DNA from: Triticum aestivum
Lineage: Eukaryota; Streptophyta; Magnoliopsida; Poales; Poaceae
NCBI RefSeq assembly: GCF_018294505.1
Contig: NC_057800.1
Span: 471,244,955-471,308,954, forward strand
Length of the DNA stretch: 64,000 nt
Direction of reading: 5' to 3'
Position 1 is the stretch's first letter. Each line of letters starts with the position of its first letter. The position numbers were made by a program, and so were the translations under genes. The notes under the pieces are model-generated. The model made no database searches. It saw only the letters and a program-made list of their open reading frames with translations, and was not told the DNA's origin. Positions 36,704-47,991 of the stretch are shown here, piece after piece.

Positions 36704-38875
36704 CTAGTTCTTCTTCTTTTGGATCCACACCATCTTGATGGGAATCCATGGAGTTGTAGTCGTACTTGATGAAGTGGAACTTGAAGTAGTCTTGGGAATC
36801 CACTTGACTAAGGTCTTAGGAGCTTCTTCAAATGCATCAATTTCCTCTTGAAGCTTGTCCTTGCCTTTTTGCTTGTAGTCTTGTGGTGGAAGATCATCTT
36901 GAGCTTGTGTCCCCTTCAAAGAAGTATCATACTTCTCTTGTTGAGGAACAAACTTTGTCTTGGGGTATTGATCTTCTTCCCACTCAACTCCATTGGCATT
37001 GAACTTTCGTTCAAAACCAACACCTTGATTCTTTTGGTGCATTCCTTGCTTGCGCACAATTTCCTCGAATTGCTTACTCCCGGCAAGGCTTTTGTACACT
37101 CCTTTCTCTATAATTCCCTTCAATAAGCTATTTTCTTGCTCAAGTGTAACTTGGCTAAGAGAATCATTAGTGGAATCAAGAGAACTACTAGAAGCAACAA
37201 TATTGGATTTAGCATGATCATTGTTACTGCTAGAGGAAGAATGTTTCTTGTTCTTATTACTAGACTTGACTTGAGGCATGTAAGTGGATAAGAGTAAACG
37301 CTTGGCAATGTATGAAGAACTTTTCTTGCGGAGATCATCATTGATTGCTTTTAAGAACTCATGCTCTTGCTCAAGATTGAGCTTTTCAAAGTGTAATTTC
37401 TCATGAGCTCTTAAAAGTTCTCGATGATCTTTGAAGATAGTTTCATGAGCTAACTTAAGAGTGTTTAGTTCTTTAGTTAGAGCATCAATCTTCTCCTTAT
37501 CATTGTCATTCGTTTTATCTTGATTAGCATGATTAATTGACGTTTCATCATAGTATTCATCACTAGAGTTGTCAACAAGCAAATCATCACCTAACAAGTC
37601 ATCTTCATCACTATTGATATCAACATACTCGGGGTGTGTTACCTTAGGACCTTTGGTCATGAAGCATCTTCCAATTACTTCATTTGGTGAGTCAAATATG
37701 TCGTAGGAGTTGGTTGACACAAGTGCTAGACCGGCAACACCTTCATCTTGAGTATCTTCGGAGTCAGAGTGATAACTTCTCTCGGAGTGGCTGTCGGAGT
37801 CGGAGCCGGATACCCATTCACCAACATGACCTTGATGTCTTCGTTTTGTGTAGCTCCTTGATGATTTTTCCTTCCTTTCCGAATCCTTGCTTCTCCATGA
37901 GTATCTTCGTTCATAACGATCATCTCTACTCCTTCTCTCTCTTGGTGGTGATTCTTTGCTTCTTCTTTTTGGAGAATCTTCTCTTCTCTTGTAGGGAGCC
38001 GTACACTCATTGGAATAGTGTCCGGGTCTTCCACAACTGTAGCAGTTTCGCTCTCGACTAGAAGATCTTTTGTCATTGTAGGACCTTGACTTGAAGCTTC
38101 TATCTTTGCTTCTACTCTTGTAGAACTTGTTGAAGTTCTTCACCATTAAGCTCAATTCTTCATTGAAGTTTTGTTTCTCACTTGATGATGTAGGAGCTTC
38201 ACATGAGGCTTTGTAGGCACCACTTGATTTGTTGTGAAGTTCCTCTTTATCCTTAAGTGACATCTCATGAGCAACAATTCTTCCAATCACCTCCGTTGGC
38301 TTGAGATCTTTGTAATTTGGCATCATTTGGATCAATGTGCACACGGTATCATATTTTCCATCCAAGGCTCTTAGAATCTTCTTGATGATGAATCTATCAG
38401 TCATCTCTTCACTTCCTAAGCCGGCAATCTCATTTGTGATGAGAGCAAGCCTAGAGTACATTTCAGCGACACCTTCACCATCCTTCATTTTGAACTTGTC
38501 GAGTTAACTTTGAAGCACATCCAACTTGGATTCCTTGACGGAGTCGGTACCTTCGTGCATATCAATCAAAGTGTCCCAAATTTCCTTTGCATTCTCAAGA
38601 TGGCTGATTTTGTTGAATTCTTCGGGGCACAATCCGTTGAAGAGAATATCACAAGCTTGAGCATTGTATTGCAACATCTTCAACTCATCCGCGGTAGCTT
38701 CATGGTTTGGTTCTTTCCCATCAAAGAAGTCACCTTGCAAACCAACACACACAATAGCCCAAACGGCGGGGTTATGTCCAAGAATATGCATTTTCATTTT
38801 ATGCTTCCAACTAGCAAAATTAGTACCATCAAAGTAAGGACCTCTACGGTGATAATTTCCCTCGCTAGACGCCAT
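36704..38875 (-). pseudogene. ORF1 of copy 2: copia-type Gag with CCHC knuckle (one stop)
   Basis: Start at 38875 (MASSEGNYHRRGPYFDG), end at 36704; 723 codons with a single TAA at about 38504, which replaces CAA. Residues ~10-200 resemble the UBN2/copia Gag domain (TNFASWKHKMKMHILG, IWDTLIDMHEGTD). The CCHC knuckle CYSCGRPGHYSNEC is at 38003-38044, with Arg/Ser-rich flanks. An acidic segment, a coiled coil (about residues 360-430) and Ser-rich linkers follow. Expected role: virus-like particle formation and RNA binding in the cytoplasm. It ends without any protease or integrase. Confidence 0.8.
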
Positions 38876-38946
38876 ACTCTCCTAGGTTGTGAAACCAAGG
38901 CTATGACCACCAAAAGCTATGGAGATCAAAGCAAATGGAGACCAAA

Positions 38947-38958
38947 GCTTTGATACCA
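38947..38958 (-). other. Primer-binding site with one mismatch
   Basis: Minus strand TGGTATCAAAGC, two bases from the 5' LTR; one base off the initiator Met tRNA complement (TGGTATCAGAGC in copy 1). Confidence 0.8.
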
Positions 38959-38960
38959 CT

Positions 38961-40720
38961 TGTAAGATCGAAAGTATGTCTAGAGGGGGGGTGATTAGAC
39001 TACTTGACCAAATAAAAACTTAACCTTTTCCCAATTTTAGTTCTTGGCAGATTTTAGCTATTGTAGGACAAGTCAATCAATCATCACACAATTCAAGCAA
39101 GCATGCAAAGAGTATATTGGCAGCGGAAAGTAAAGCATGCAACTTGCAAGAATGTAAAAGGAAGGGTTTGGAGAATTCAAACGCAATTGGAGACACGGAT
39201 GTTTTTCCCGTGGTTCGGATCGGTGGTGCTATCCTACATCCATGTTGATGGAGACTTCAACCCACAAAGGGCAACGGTTGCGCGAGTCCACGCAGGGCTC
39301 CACCCACAAAGGGTAACGGTTGCGCGAGTCCATGAAGGGCTCCACCCACAAAGGGTCCATGAAGAAGCAACCACCCACAAAGGGTCCACGAAGAAGCAAC
39401 CACCCACAAAGGGTCCACGAAGAAGCAACCTTGTCTATCCGACCATGGCCATCGCCCACAAAGGACTTGCCTCACTAGCGGTAGATCTTCACAAAGTAGG
39501 CGATCTCCTTGCCCTTACAAACTCCTTGGTTCAACTCCACAATCTTGTCGGAGGCTCCCAAGTAACACCTAGCCAATCTAGGAGACAACACTCTCCAAGA
39601 AGTAACAAATGGTGTGTAAGTAATGAACTCCTTGCTCTTGTGCTTCAAACTCTCTCTCATAGGATTTGGATTTTGTGGAAAGAAGATTTGAGTGGAAAGC
39701 AACTTGGGGAAGGCTAGAGATCAAGATTCATATTATAGGAATGGAATATCTTGGTCTCAACACATGAGTAGGTGGTTCTCTCTCAGAACATATGAGTTGG
39801 AATTGTGTATGTGTTCTGATGGCTCTCTTCACGAATGAAGAGGAGATGGAGGGGTATATAGCCTCCACACAAAATCCAACCATTACACACAGTTTTCCAA
39901 TCTCGGTGGGACCGAATCAACAAACTCGGTCGGACCGAAAAGGTAAACCTAGTGACCGTTAGAGATTTTCGGTGGGACTGACATGCAACTCGGTAGGACC
40001 GATATGGTTAGGGTTTGGGCATAACGTAATCTCGGTGAGACCGATTACACAAACTCGGTGAGACCGAATTTGGTAATTAGCTAACCAGAGAGTTGGTCAG
40101 GCAAACTCGGTGGGACCGATTTGCTCTTTCGATGAGACCGAAAAGTTAACAAAAGGAAACACTGAATTTACATTGCAATCTCGGTGGGTCCGATTCGCTC
40201 TTTCGGTGAGACCGAAAAGTTACGAAAGGGAAACAGAGAGTTTGCAATCCCATCTCGGTGAGACCGAGATCCCTATCGGTAGAACCGAATTGCTAGGGTT
40301 TGGCAGTGGCTTATGACAAGTGAAACTCGGTGGCGCCGGATAGAAAGAATCGGTAGGACCGAGTTTGGCTTAGGGTTTAGGTCATATGTGGATATGGGAA
40401 AGTAGTTGAGGGTTTTGGAGCATATCACTAAGCACATGAAGCAAGAGGCTCATTAAGCAACACCTCATCCCTCCTTGATAGTATTGGCTTTTCCTAAAGA
40501 CTCAATATGATCTTGGATCACTAAAATATAAAATGAAGAGTCTTGAGCTTTTGAGCTTGAGCCAGTGCTTTGTCCTTAGCATTTTGAGGGTTCCACTTTC
40601 ACATCCATGCCATGCCAATCATTGAGCTTTCTTGAAATGATCATCTTGGAATAGCATTAGCTCAATGAGCTATATGTTGTTATGAATTACCAAAACCACC
40701 TAGGGATAGTTGCACTTTCA
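38961..40720 (-). repeat. 5' LTR of gag-only element copy 2
   Basis: 1760 bp. Three 29-bp tandem units at about 39345-39430 versus two in its partner LTR; a TATA box at 39851-39863 (minus); palindrome array about 39900-40360. It lacks a short segment present in the 3' LTR near 31280. Confidence 0.9.
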
Positions 40721-40852
40721 CCAAGACGTTGGGGTAAGAGTGATCAAGTGCTTTTCCGAACACCCTCGTATTTTCTACAAGGGGGCTGAAGCCGATGACT
40801 GGAAAACTTTCAAATTGTACAAAAATGGTCGCACGGGAGGAACCAAAAGCTT

Positions 40853-43704
40853 TTAAACAAATATATTAATATTGTCTCTTACAATTTCAATACATTTCAT
40901 TCGAATATCATATATTTTGAGCACTGGCCCTCTATCAAGCAGGCACCCTCTAAGACGTTCATTTAGTATCAGCGGACGCTTTGGCGCGCCGAACTGTGAC
41001 CAAAAAAGCTTCTCCGTGGCACACCCTTCCTGCGCTTGGTAAAATTGTGCCGCATCCGAGGCGCTCTTCGGCAGGTCCAAGAATGTGTCCGGAGAACTCA
41101 CATTTGATTAAGCGTGGAATACTTCGGATCGCCGAACTTCGGCTGTAATAAGAAAGGCTTACCAGCCGCTATCTCCCCAGCTTGACGGATCTCTTCCCGA
41201 GCCACTCTAGACTCAGATCGTGCTTCTTTCGCCTCTTGCAAGGCCTTTTCGAGATCGGCCGCTTTGGCTTTGTTATCCCTCTCAAGAAATTCGCACTGGA
41301 CAGTGGTTTCCTCTAGCTTGCGCGCCATGATAGAAATTCTCTCCTCACACTGGTGCCGAGCAGCCTATTCAGTTTTTAACTCATCAGTTGCCTTATTGGC
41401 AGCCGAATTACTCATCCGGGCTTGCTCCTTGGCGAGGACAAGCTCAGCCCAAAGGGCCTCCACTGCAGCAGCACCATCTGCAGTTATGCGTGTCTCAGTA
41501 TACAATTCTAGCTTCGTGCTCATGTTATCATACATACATATACTGACTGCCCCAAAAACATACCTTGCGCCTCATCCAGCCGCCTGTTGATAAGTGTGAT
41601 GTCATCATCCGCCTCATCATCTTCCGTTGCAGAGCTGCAACCTCCATGGATCGGGCAGTAGTAGGGGAGGTAACAGCCTGTGTTCCAAGTAGTCAGATTA
41701 TTTCCTGGTTATATCTTTTTTGATCCTCTGATTGCCTCCCTTGGGAAGCCAATCAGAGTCTCAGGGGCTACTATCTATACATAGGGGTATTTCGTGAATA
41801 AAACACAATTTAAAGCATTACAGTACAAACCTCGAAGCCTCTTAGCAGGCTCGTGAAGGCCTCATTCAATCCGCTTTTCGCGAACAGGACCTTTTCAACC
41901 ACCTTACCCATCAAGGTACGATGGTCCTCGGAGACGGACGCCTGTCACAGCATGTTTGTCAATATATCCGGCGCTTCTGGATTTCTGGGAGCTCCTATAG
42001 CAGCATGGCCTCCCTTTGAAGGGATCCATTCATTCGTCCCTAGAGTTGTCTCTGGCTGTAAGCCGGACAGTCCAGGGCCTTTATTGTTGGCCCCCGGACC
42101 CTGGGCTACCGAACTATCACCTTCGGTTAGTGTTTTCATCATCCCTCGCATCACTTGTTGATCAGGAGAGACCCTCCGGGACAACACCTCGAAGTCGTCC
42201 GCCCTATTGGGCAAGGAGACCGGTGGAGGCGTCTCGCTCTCCATCTTCTCCAGGAGAAGATCCCCCGAGGAAGAGGATTGTTGAAGAAAACTGTGTGCCG
42301 AGCTGCAAAAACATATACTCTAGATGTTACCCTGGTAACAGGAGAGGAACATGACATGTTTAAAACACCCTTGTTCACTTACGATTTAGGCTTGCCCTTG
42401 CCAGGGGATTGCACGATGACGTCGTCCTCCAAGCCTGAGCCGCCCGACAGGGGCATCTTGCCTCGCTTAGGAGCCTTTTCCTCCCAATCTTCGGAGACAG
42501 CCCTTTTCTTACCATGGGGAGAAGGAATGTTGACTTCTCCTTTACTTTTGTCCTCGGGCGATGGGATTTTGATCTCCCCGGACACAACATTTAATATATC
42601 TTCGGAGTGGAGGCCACCTTCGGTCCTCCCGCTCTCTGTCTTGTCCTCCTTCACCGGCATCTGGTACGGTGTCAGGGCCAGCATCCTTGTTAATACAGGA
42701 TCTGCTGAGTCTTCGGAAAGGGGGGGAACACCCAATTTGCTCCGCTTTCTTTATCCAGCCCTAGGAGAGGATAGTGTGATCAATATCGCATTACGACATA
42801 CATTGCTAAAAATTGTTCGGTAGTCAAGAACTTACCGAGGTATCCAGATGGTTGCGGTCGAGGCCGATGTCCTCGGTGGTGTCTGGCCACTGTTTTTGTT
42901 TCCCAAAAAACAGCTTCCACGTTCCTTTGTGCGTAGTACCAAAGAAGCCTTGGAGGGTTCGTGGTCCTTCCGGATTAAACTCTGACATACGGAGAGGCCA
43001 TCGCTGGCACGGCAGAACCCGGCGGACTAGCATTACTTGGACCACGTTGATAAGGCTGACGTCCTTCTCAAGGAGACTCCGAATGCGGCTCTGTAGAGTC
43101 TGCACTTCGTCAATTAATCCCAAGTCCAGCCCCTTATTAATCCATGATGCAAGCTGTAATGGAGAGCCAGACCAAAATGCAGGTATAGCCGCCCACTTGG
43201 TACCGCAGGATTCAGTGACGTAAAACCACTCCCGCTCCCATAGGTTGGGAGCTTCGGTGAAAGAGCCTTTTGTCTAGGGAGCATTGGTAAGCTTGCTCAC
43301 TGTAGCACCTCCGCACTCTGCGTGTTCCCCGTCGACTACCTTCGGCTTCACACTAAAGGTCTTGAGCCATAAGCCGAAGTGTGGGGGAATATGGAGAAAG
43401 GCCTCGCACGTGATGATGAACGTCGAGATATGGAGGAAAGAATCTGGGGCTAGATCGTGAAAATCTAGTCCGTAGTAAAACATGAGCACCCGAACGAAGG
43501 ATTAAGAGCGAATCCTAGCCCTCGCTGGAAGTGGGAGATGAATACTACCCTCTCGCCGGATCTAGGAGTAGAAATAACCTGTCCTCGAGCAGGAAGCCTG
43601 TGGGGGATCTCCTCGGTCAGGTATCTGGCCGCACGAAGCTTCGCAATGTCCTCCTCTGTAAGAGAGGAGGCCACCCATCGGCCCTGTGGGCTAGGTCCGG
43701 ACAT
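40853..43704 (-). pseudogene. Antisense ORF of a Gypsy element ('putative gypsy type transposon' domain)
   Basis: Minus-strand coding remnants run from MSGPSPQGRWVASSL at 43704 through FISHFQRGLGF, FYYGLDFHDLAPDSFLHIS and PPHFGLWLKTFSVKPKVVDG (about 43590-43330). An EVQTLQSRIRSLLEKDVS segment lies near 43115, an acidic Pro/Ser-rich region at 42735-41945, a coiled coil (41328-41100) and a final SSPDTFLDLPKSASDAAQFY block ending 40853. This order fits the PF04195-type protein encoded antisense in some grass Tat-lineage Gypsy elements. Frame changes between blocks may be introns (an acceptor-like TTTTTGCAG is near 42305) or decay. Function unknown. Confidence 0.55.
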
Positions 43705-44238
43705 GATTGGGCAGCTTGAAGCAATGAAGTCGAACCTCGGGTGCTAGAACTCGAAGTTGGAAGGGCTGAGGAAAGGGTTGGCTCAAAATAAGACGGCCCT
43801 TGGCCCCTTTATAAAGGCAATGGATATCGAACGCCTCCTCCTACACATGAAAATCTGCCTATTCCTAAGGAACCATACCAATGGGGCGGTTGGGTTGCCC
43901 ACGCTCGTATTGATGAGAATCCCGCAATGAGGGGACACGGTCTCTGCTTCGACAAGACGTGCTAATAAAACCGCGCCTCAAAACGTGGAACGGCATGACA
44001 AGAAACGGTTCGAAATAATGACCGGGCAAACGTGATGTCGCGTTACAAAAAGTTGTCAGCAGATTGGACTTGTGATATATTATACTCTCTGCGGTTGTGT
44101 GTGGTACTTGTGTTACAGATTCGGACACATTCGTCCAAAGACTATCTCAGAGTATTCGGAAAGGGGAACCCGTCTTGCAATGCCGAAGATAATCTGCGCG
44201 CCGGACACCTCGTCATTGAAGCCTGGTTCAGGGGCTAC

Positions 44239-44714
44239 TGAGGGAGTCCTGGATTAAGGGGTCCTCAGACGTCCGACCTATTGGATATGGGCTAGACTGA
44301 TGGGCCGTGAAGATACAAAGACCGAAGACTCTACCTGTGTCCGGATGGGACTCTCCTTGGCATGGAAGGCGAGCTTGGCGACCAAATATGAAGATTCCTT
44401 TCTCTGTAACCGACCTTATGTAACCCTAGATCCCTCTTGTGTCTATATAAACCGGAGGGCTAGGTTCGTAGACATCCTCATAATCATAGTCAGACAGGCT
44501 AGACTTTTAGGGTTTAGCCATTACGATCTCGTGGTAGATCAACTCTTGTAATACTCATATTCATCAAGATCAATCAAGTAGGAAGTAGGGTATTACCTCC
44601 ATAGAGAGAGCCCGAACCTGGGTAAACATTGTGTCCTCCGTCTCCTGTTACCATCGACCTTAGATGCACAGTTTGGGACCCCCTACCCGAGATCCGCTGG
44701 TTTTGACACCGACA
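44239..44714 (+). repeat. 3' LTR of the 18.5 kb Gypsy element
   Basis: 476 bp, preceded by TTCAGGGGCTAC. Differs from the 5' LTR at about 26 positions (about 5.5%), mostly C/T and G/A. Confidence 0.85.
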
Positions 44715-44719
44715 ATGAC

Positions 44720-45526
44720 GGCGAGGATGAAGCGAGAGGAAGGAATGCAATGATCTTGGTCTAAAGCGGTGGATGAGAGAGGTCAATCTCTTGTAATGGA
44801 CGACGGCGTCGAGGTACCAGCTCTGGCATGGTGGGGGAGGATGGTGGTGGATGGGGTGGCAGACGGAGGAGGCTGGGGTGGAGAGGGTGTTTTGGTGCCC
44901 ACGGAGTACGAATGGGGAAATGGAGGGAGAGAGGAAGGGGGAACCATGTCTTTAGGGCGCGCTTGTCTCAAATGCGAGGAAATTTACAAACTTAGCCCCC
45001 GTTTAAAATTTCCTACATCACAACAATATTAGTCGGTTGGGGATAGGACAGTAATCTCGCATACACCGAATATTTGCCGATGGAGATTTCGGCCGACAAG
45101 AGTTTGTTTTGGCGCCCATCGTGTATGAATCAGGGAGAGAGGCGATTTCAACCGATGAGAAACTGTGTTTTGGCGCCCACCATGTATGAATCCGAGGAGG
45201 TGAGAGGAGGAGGCGGTTATGTCACATTTGAGTGAAATTACAAGCCTACCCCTATCGGAACCTATAGAAATCGAGGTGATAGACTTTACGTGTCAGGGAT
45301 AGGCAGTAATTTCCATCTCGCAGATTTTGGTTTCGGACGGTTACTGCGACTTTCCCCGCTTCGTTAAAAATTTTGCAGAGAAAGAGTGCATGTTTACCGT
45401 GCCAACTCAATTCGAATCCATTTTGTATTCTATTTTGTTCGGGCATGATCCATTTTCGATTGGAATAAACTTCTATATACATCATTTTTTATATATACTT
45501 TCAAAAGCATAACAAAGAATTCTGCT
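44720..45526. other. Right flank of the 18.5 kb element; unassigned
   Basis: GC-rich to about 44950, then AT-richer. Contains a repeated phrase TTTTGGCGCCCAYCRTGTATG near 45108 and 45170. No protein recognised. With 25762-26241 it is the locus before the Gypsy insertion. Confidence 0.4.
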
Positions 45527-46983
45527 CCTTTATATATACTAGCACAAATGCCCGTGCGTTGCAACGGGAGATAAAAAATCCACTTTACTAATGCAATGGC
45601 TCACATCATGAGACATGATGATATCAACAAACTCCTTGAAATCCTCCACATTGTCACATGAGAAACAACATAATATGAGGAGCGTTTTACAAAGATCACA
45701 CATCTTTCTATGATATAACAGAGAAAAGTGTGGAGTTTGAGTCGCACACAGTAGGGACTCCGAGTCTGATTCCTTGTACTTTGGTGATGGGTGCTAGTGA
45801 GTTGATCAGAAAAATAAGAGTAAAGATTTTTTTCCGTTCTCGGAAAAGTATAGCACATGACCAACAAAAAATGAACACCTTTTTATTGTGATTTAGACAT
45901 ATTTTTTTCATGTGTTATACGTAATATTTTTCTCTTGAGTTAAAAAAATTCGGTACATCAAATATTAGTATTACAACATCATATCTTAGTTCTTGACGTC
46001 AACAGTTTTGATATAAAAGAAGTGGTTCAACCATGGCATATGCACCTAAACAAAACACCTACCAATTCAGTTACAAACGAAGCGGTTCAACAAATTTAGA
46101 CACAAAAATAAATTCATTGGCCTCGACCATGTAGGTAAATTATGATATTTTTGCACCAGACCGTCTGATCTGGGAGACAGGTCGCACATGTGATGATGAT
46201 CCGATTGCATGGTCCTGTCATGTCCATCATGGGTGATGTTGTGTAAGCCGGGCGTTCGCACATCACATTAATTTTTTGAATAAATCCCCCGCAAAAAATA
46301 TTTTCTTGAATAACTCAAAATCTTGGTTGGTCGCGATCTAAGTATTTCTCCAGTGCAAAGACATATAATTTTGTATATGCCCATGTGTTTTTTGTATGTG
46401 CTCAAGTCTCAACTTGCATGCTCCATAAAAAAATTGTGCGCATGTTTTTTATATATTTCTGACTCATAATGGAGTGTGGCATACATGCTTTTTGTTCCAA
46501 ATATGGTTTCTCCATATACGAGCTCCCCAGCCCGACATCGACCTTTTCTTTCCGAGATGGAATCCGTGTTGAGTCCTCAATCATCATGGTCGATCCCGTG
46601 GAAGCTTCCTTCTCTCATCCCCAGTCATGATTTAATTCCTCATTTCTTGTTTGGTTTTTAATCACATCTGAAATCCCTCGTTCTTATTATCTCAATCCCT
46701 CTTTCTTTCCATATATTCTCTCAATGCCTCTTTCCTTCCTTATTATGAGACGTCTGATTTCCTCCATAATGATTCCTGAGATGGCTCCTCGATATCCAAA
46801 AGAAAATCAAGACGTATATAAATTAGGAAAATTAGATCTAAGGGAGCAAGGTGGGACTATTTAATAGGTTAATCAACGTTGTATTCTCATATGTTGCGAT
46901 CCAGCTTAGTTCATATTTTTTTGCATCAGCCGCCTAGGATTATTTGACAGGTGTGAAACCTTTTGTTCAAACACAAAAACATC
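45527..46983. other. AT-rich unassigned DNA; possible Helitron 5' end
   Basis: TCCTTTATATATACTAGCAC at 45527 is followed by ATGCCCGTGCGTTGCAACGG (45549-45568). This phrase recurs at the ends of grass repeats, which I loosely associate with Helitrons. I could not find a matching CTRR end with a hairpin, so the call is weak. The rest shows no coding signal. Confidence 0.25.
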
Positions 46984-47060
46984 CTAGCTCAACTGGCAAC
47001 GGCTTGTCATGTTAGGTGTGGAGGTTTTGAGTTCGATCCCACCAAAGAGCAGTTTTCTTC
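46984..47060 (+). ncRNA. tRNA-derived SINE-like sequence
   Basis: TAGCTCAACTGG (46985-46996) fits a Pol III A box and GAGTTCGATCCC (47029-47040) fits a B box, about 33 bp apart as in tRNA genes. The acceptor and anticodon stems do not fold as a normal tRNA. A tRNA-derived SINE or a tRNA relic is likely. I cannot define its 3' end or a TSD. Confidence 0.4.
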
Positions 47061-47229
47061 TGCCTTCTTTTATACAGAAGTTGGGCCGGCTGACTTGGGC
47101 CAGATAGACTTTTGACAAAAAAAATGATGGGCCGTCTAAGTTAGACATAGCGATGATGGACGACAAAATATGGATCGTTGAGGGCAGACAAAATCATCAT
47201 AATGACGGACGAAACTACAGACGGTTCCT

Positions 47230-47313
47230 GTCGTGGAATTGTCACGGCAGATGTCCTAGTGTGAGGACTTAGTCGTGGAATTGTCACGGCACATGTCCTA
47301 GTGTGAGGACTTA
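47230..47313. repeat. 42-bp tandem repeat at an LTR end
   Basis: GTCGTGGAATTGTCACGGCA begins units at 47230 and 47272, with a partial third at 47314. The copies differ at one base. The repeat covers the terminal part of the neighbouring LTR, making its border ambiguous by one unit. Confidence 0.75.
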
Positions 47314-47991
47314 GTCGTGGAGCCATCGCGTTGAGGTTAGCTTAAAGGGGTTAATCAGGACAAAGGACACGAGGAGTTTATACTGGTTCGGCCCCTTACG
47401 ATGAAGGTAAGAGCCTAGTCCAGTTTGTATTTGGTATTGCTAGGGTTTCGATGAGCAGGGAGCGAATACGCTTGACCTGGCTCTCGATCTGTTGTTTCTT
47501 GCCCTAAGCCGCCGCTATGTCGTCCCCTTATATACACGGGTTGACACCTTGCGGCCCTCAGAGTCCCGGCCGTTTATACAATGTATCCGGCTCGGTGACC
47601 TTTCTTGCATACCTTACAATACAAGTTTTACATACATGGCTCTTTATATTTATGGGCCTTAAGTAGCCTTCGGGTCTGGGCCCTCTACTAAGCCTATCTA
47701 TGAATCACCATGTGACCTTGAGCTTCATTATGATGAATCTTCATAGGGATGACCCGGCCCCTCTTGGTTGTGTCATACCTAATAGTTATATCCCCAACAT
47801 TAGGCCCCAGGTTGATTTGGACTTGTTCATGTCAACCTTCAAGACTTAGAAAAATCCTTCCATATCCGCTGCAAAAAACTTTGTAACCCGCCATGACGTC
47901 ATCTCCAGGAATTTCGAAAACCCGCCACGACGTCATCTTTCCTGGATCTTTATCTTAATGTCTTCCTGAAAATCGAGGAGTCCAATTAGCT
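47240..47991 (-). mobile_element. 3' LTR and short internal end of a minus-strand Gypsy element
   Basis: On the minus strand the LTR starts at 47799 (TGTTGGGGATATAACTATTA) and ends near 47240 (GCCGTGACA), about 560 bp. The stretch 47800-47991 is non-coding interior; CCTGGGGCCTAA next to 47799 acts as PPT. The interior is cut at 47991 where a long-LTR element begins. The Gypsy pol fragment at 61592-63849, same strand, may belong to this element. Confidence 0.65.

Larger units (their letters stand above)
30621..40720 (-). mobile_element. Gag-only non-autonomous LTR retrotransposon, copy 2 (complete, inverted)
   Basis: 10100 bp with LTRs 30621-32373 and 38961-40720, and perfect TSD CCAAG at 30616-30620 and 40721-40725. 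Internal length 6587 bp versus 6589 bp in copy 1, with the same order: PBS, ORF1, spacer with palindromes and TATA, ORF2, PPT. ORF1 has a single nonsense codon and ORF2 a few, so this copy is better preserved than copy 1. In a 250-bp stretch of the LTRs I count about 4-5 differences. No Pol domain in any frame. Confidence 0.9.
26242..44714 (+). mobile_element. Gypsy element with Gag and antisense ORF, no Pol; hosts copy 2
   Basis: LTRs 26242-26717 and 44239-44714, each 476 bp, start TGAGGGA and end CACCGACA. Flanks AAGAC (26237-26241) and ATGAC (44715-44719) are a TSD with one mismatch. A PPT-like TTCAGGGGCTAC precedes the 3' LTR. Subtracting the nested 10.1 kb element leaves about 8.4 kb. 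It has a degraded Gag (26744 to about 29427) and minus-strand ORF remnants (43704-40853), but no protease, RT, RNase H or integrase. About 26 LTR differences, nearly all transitions, suggest decay of methylated cytosines. Confidence 0.8.

Noticed and set aside
42155..42823. Plus-strand 222-codon open frame
   Set aside because: Opposite-strand shadow of the antisense ORF of the Gypsy element; its translation has no recognisable domain.
46984..47060. Functional tRNA gene
   Set aside because: A and B boxes are present, but acceptor and anticodon stems do not pair as a tRNA.
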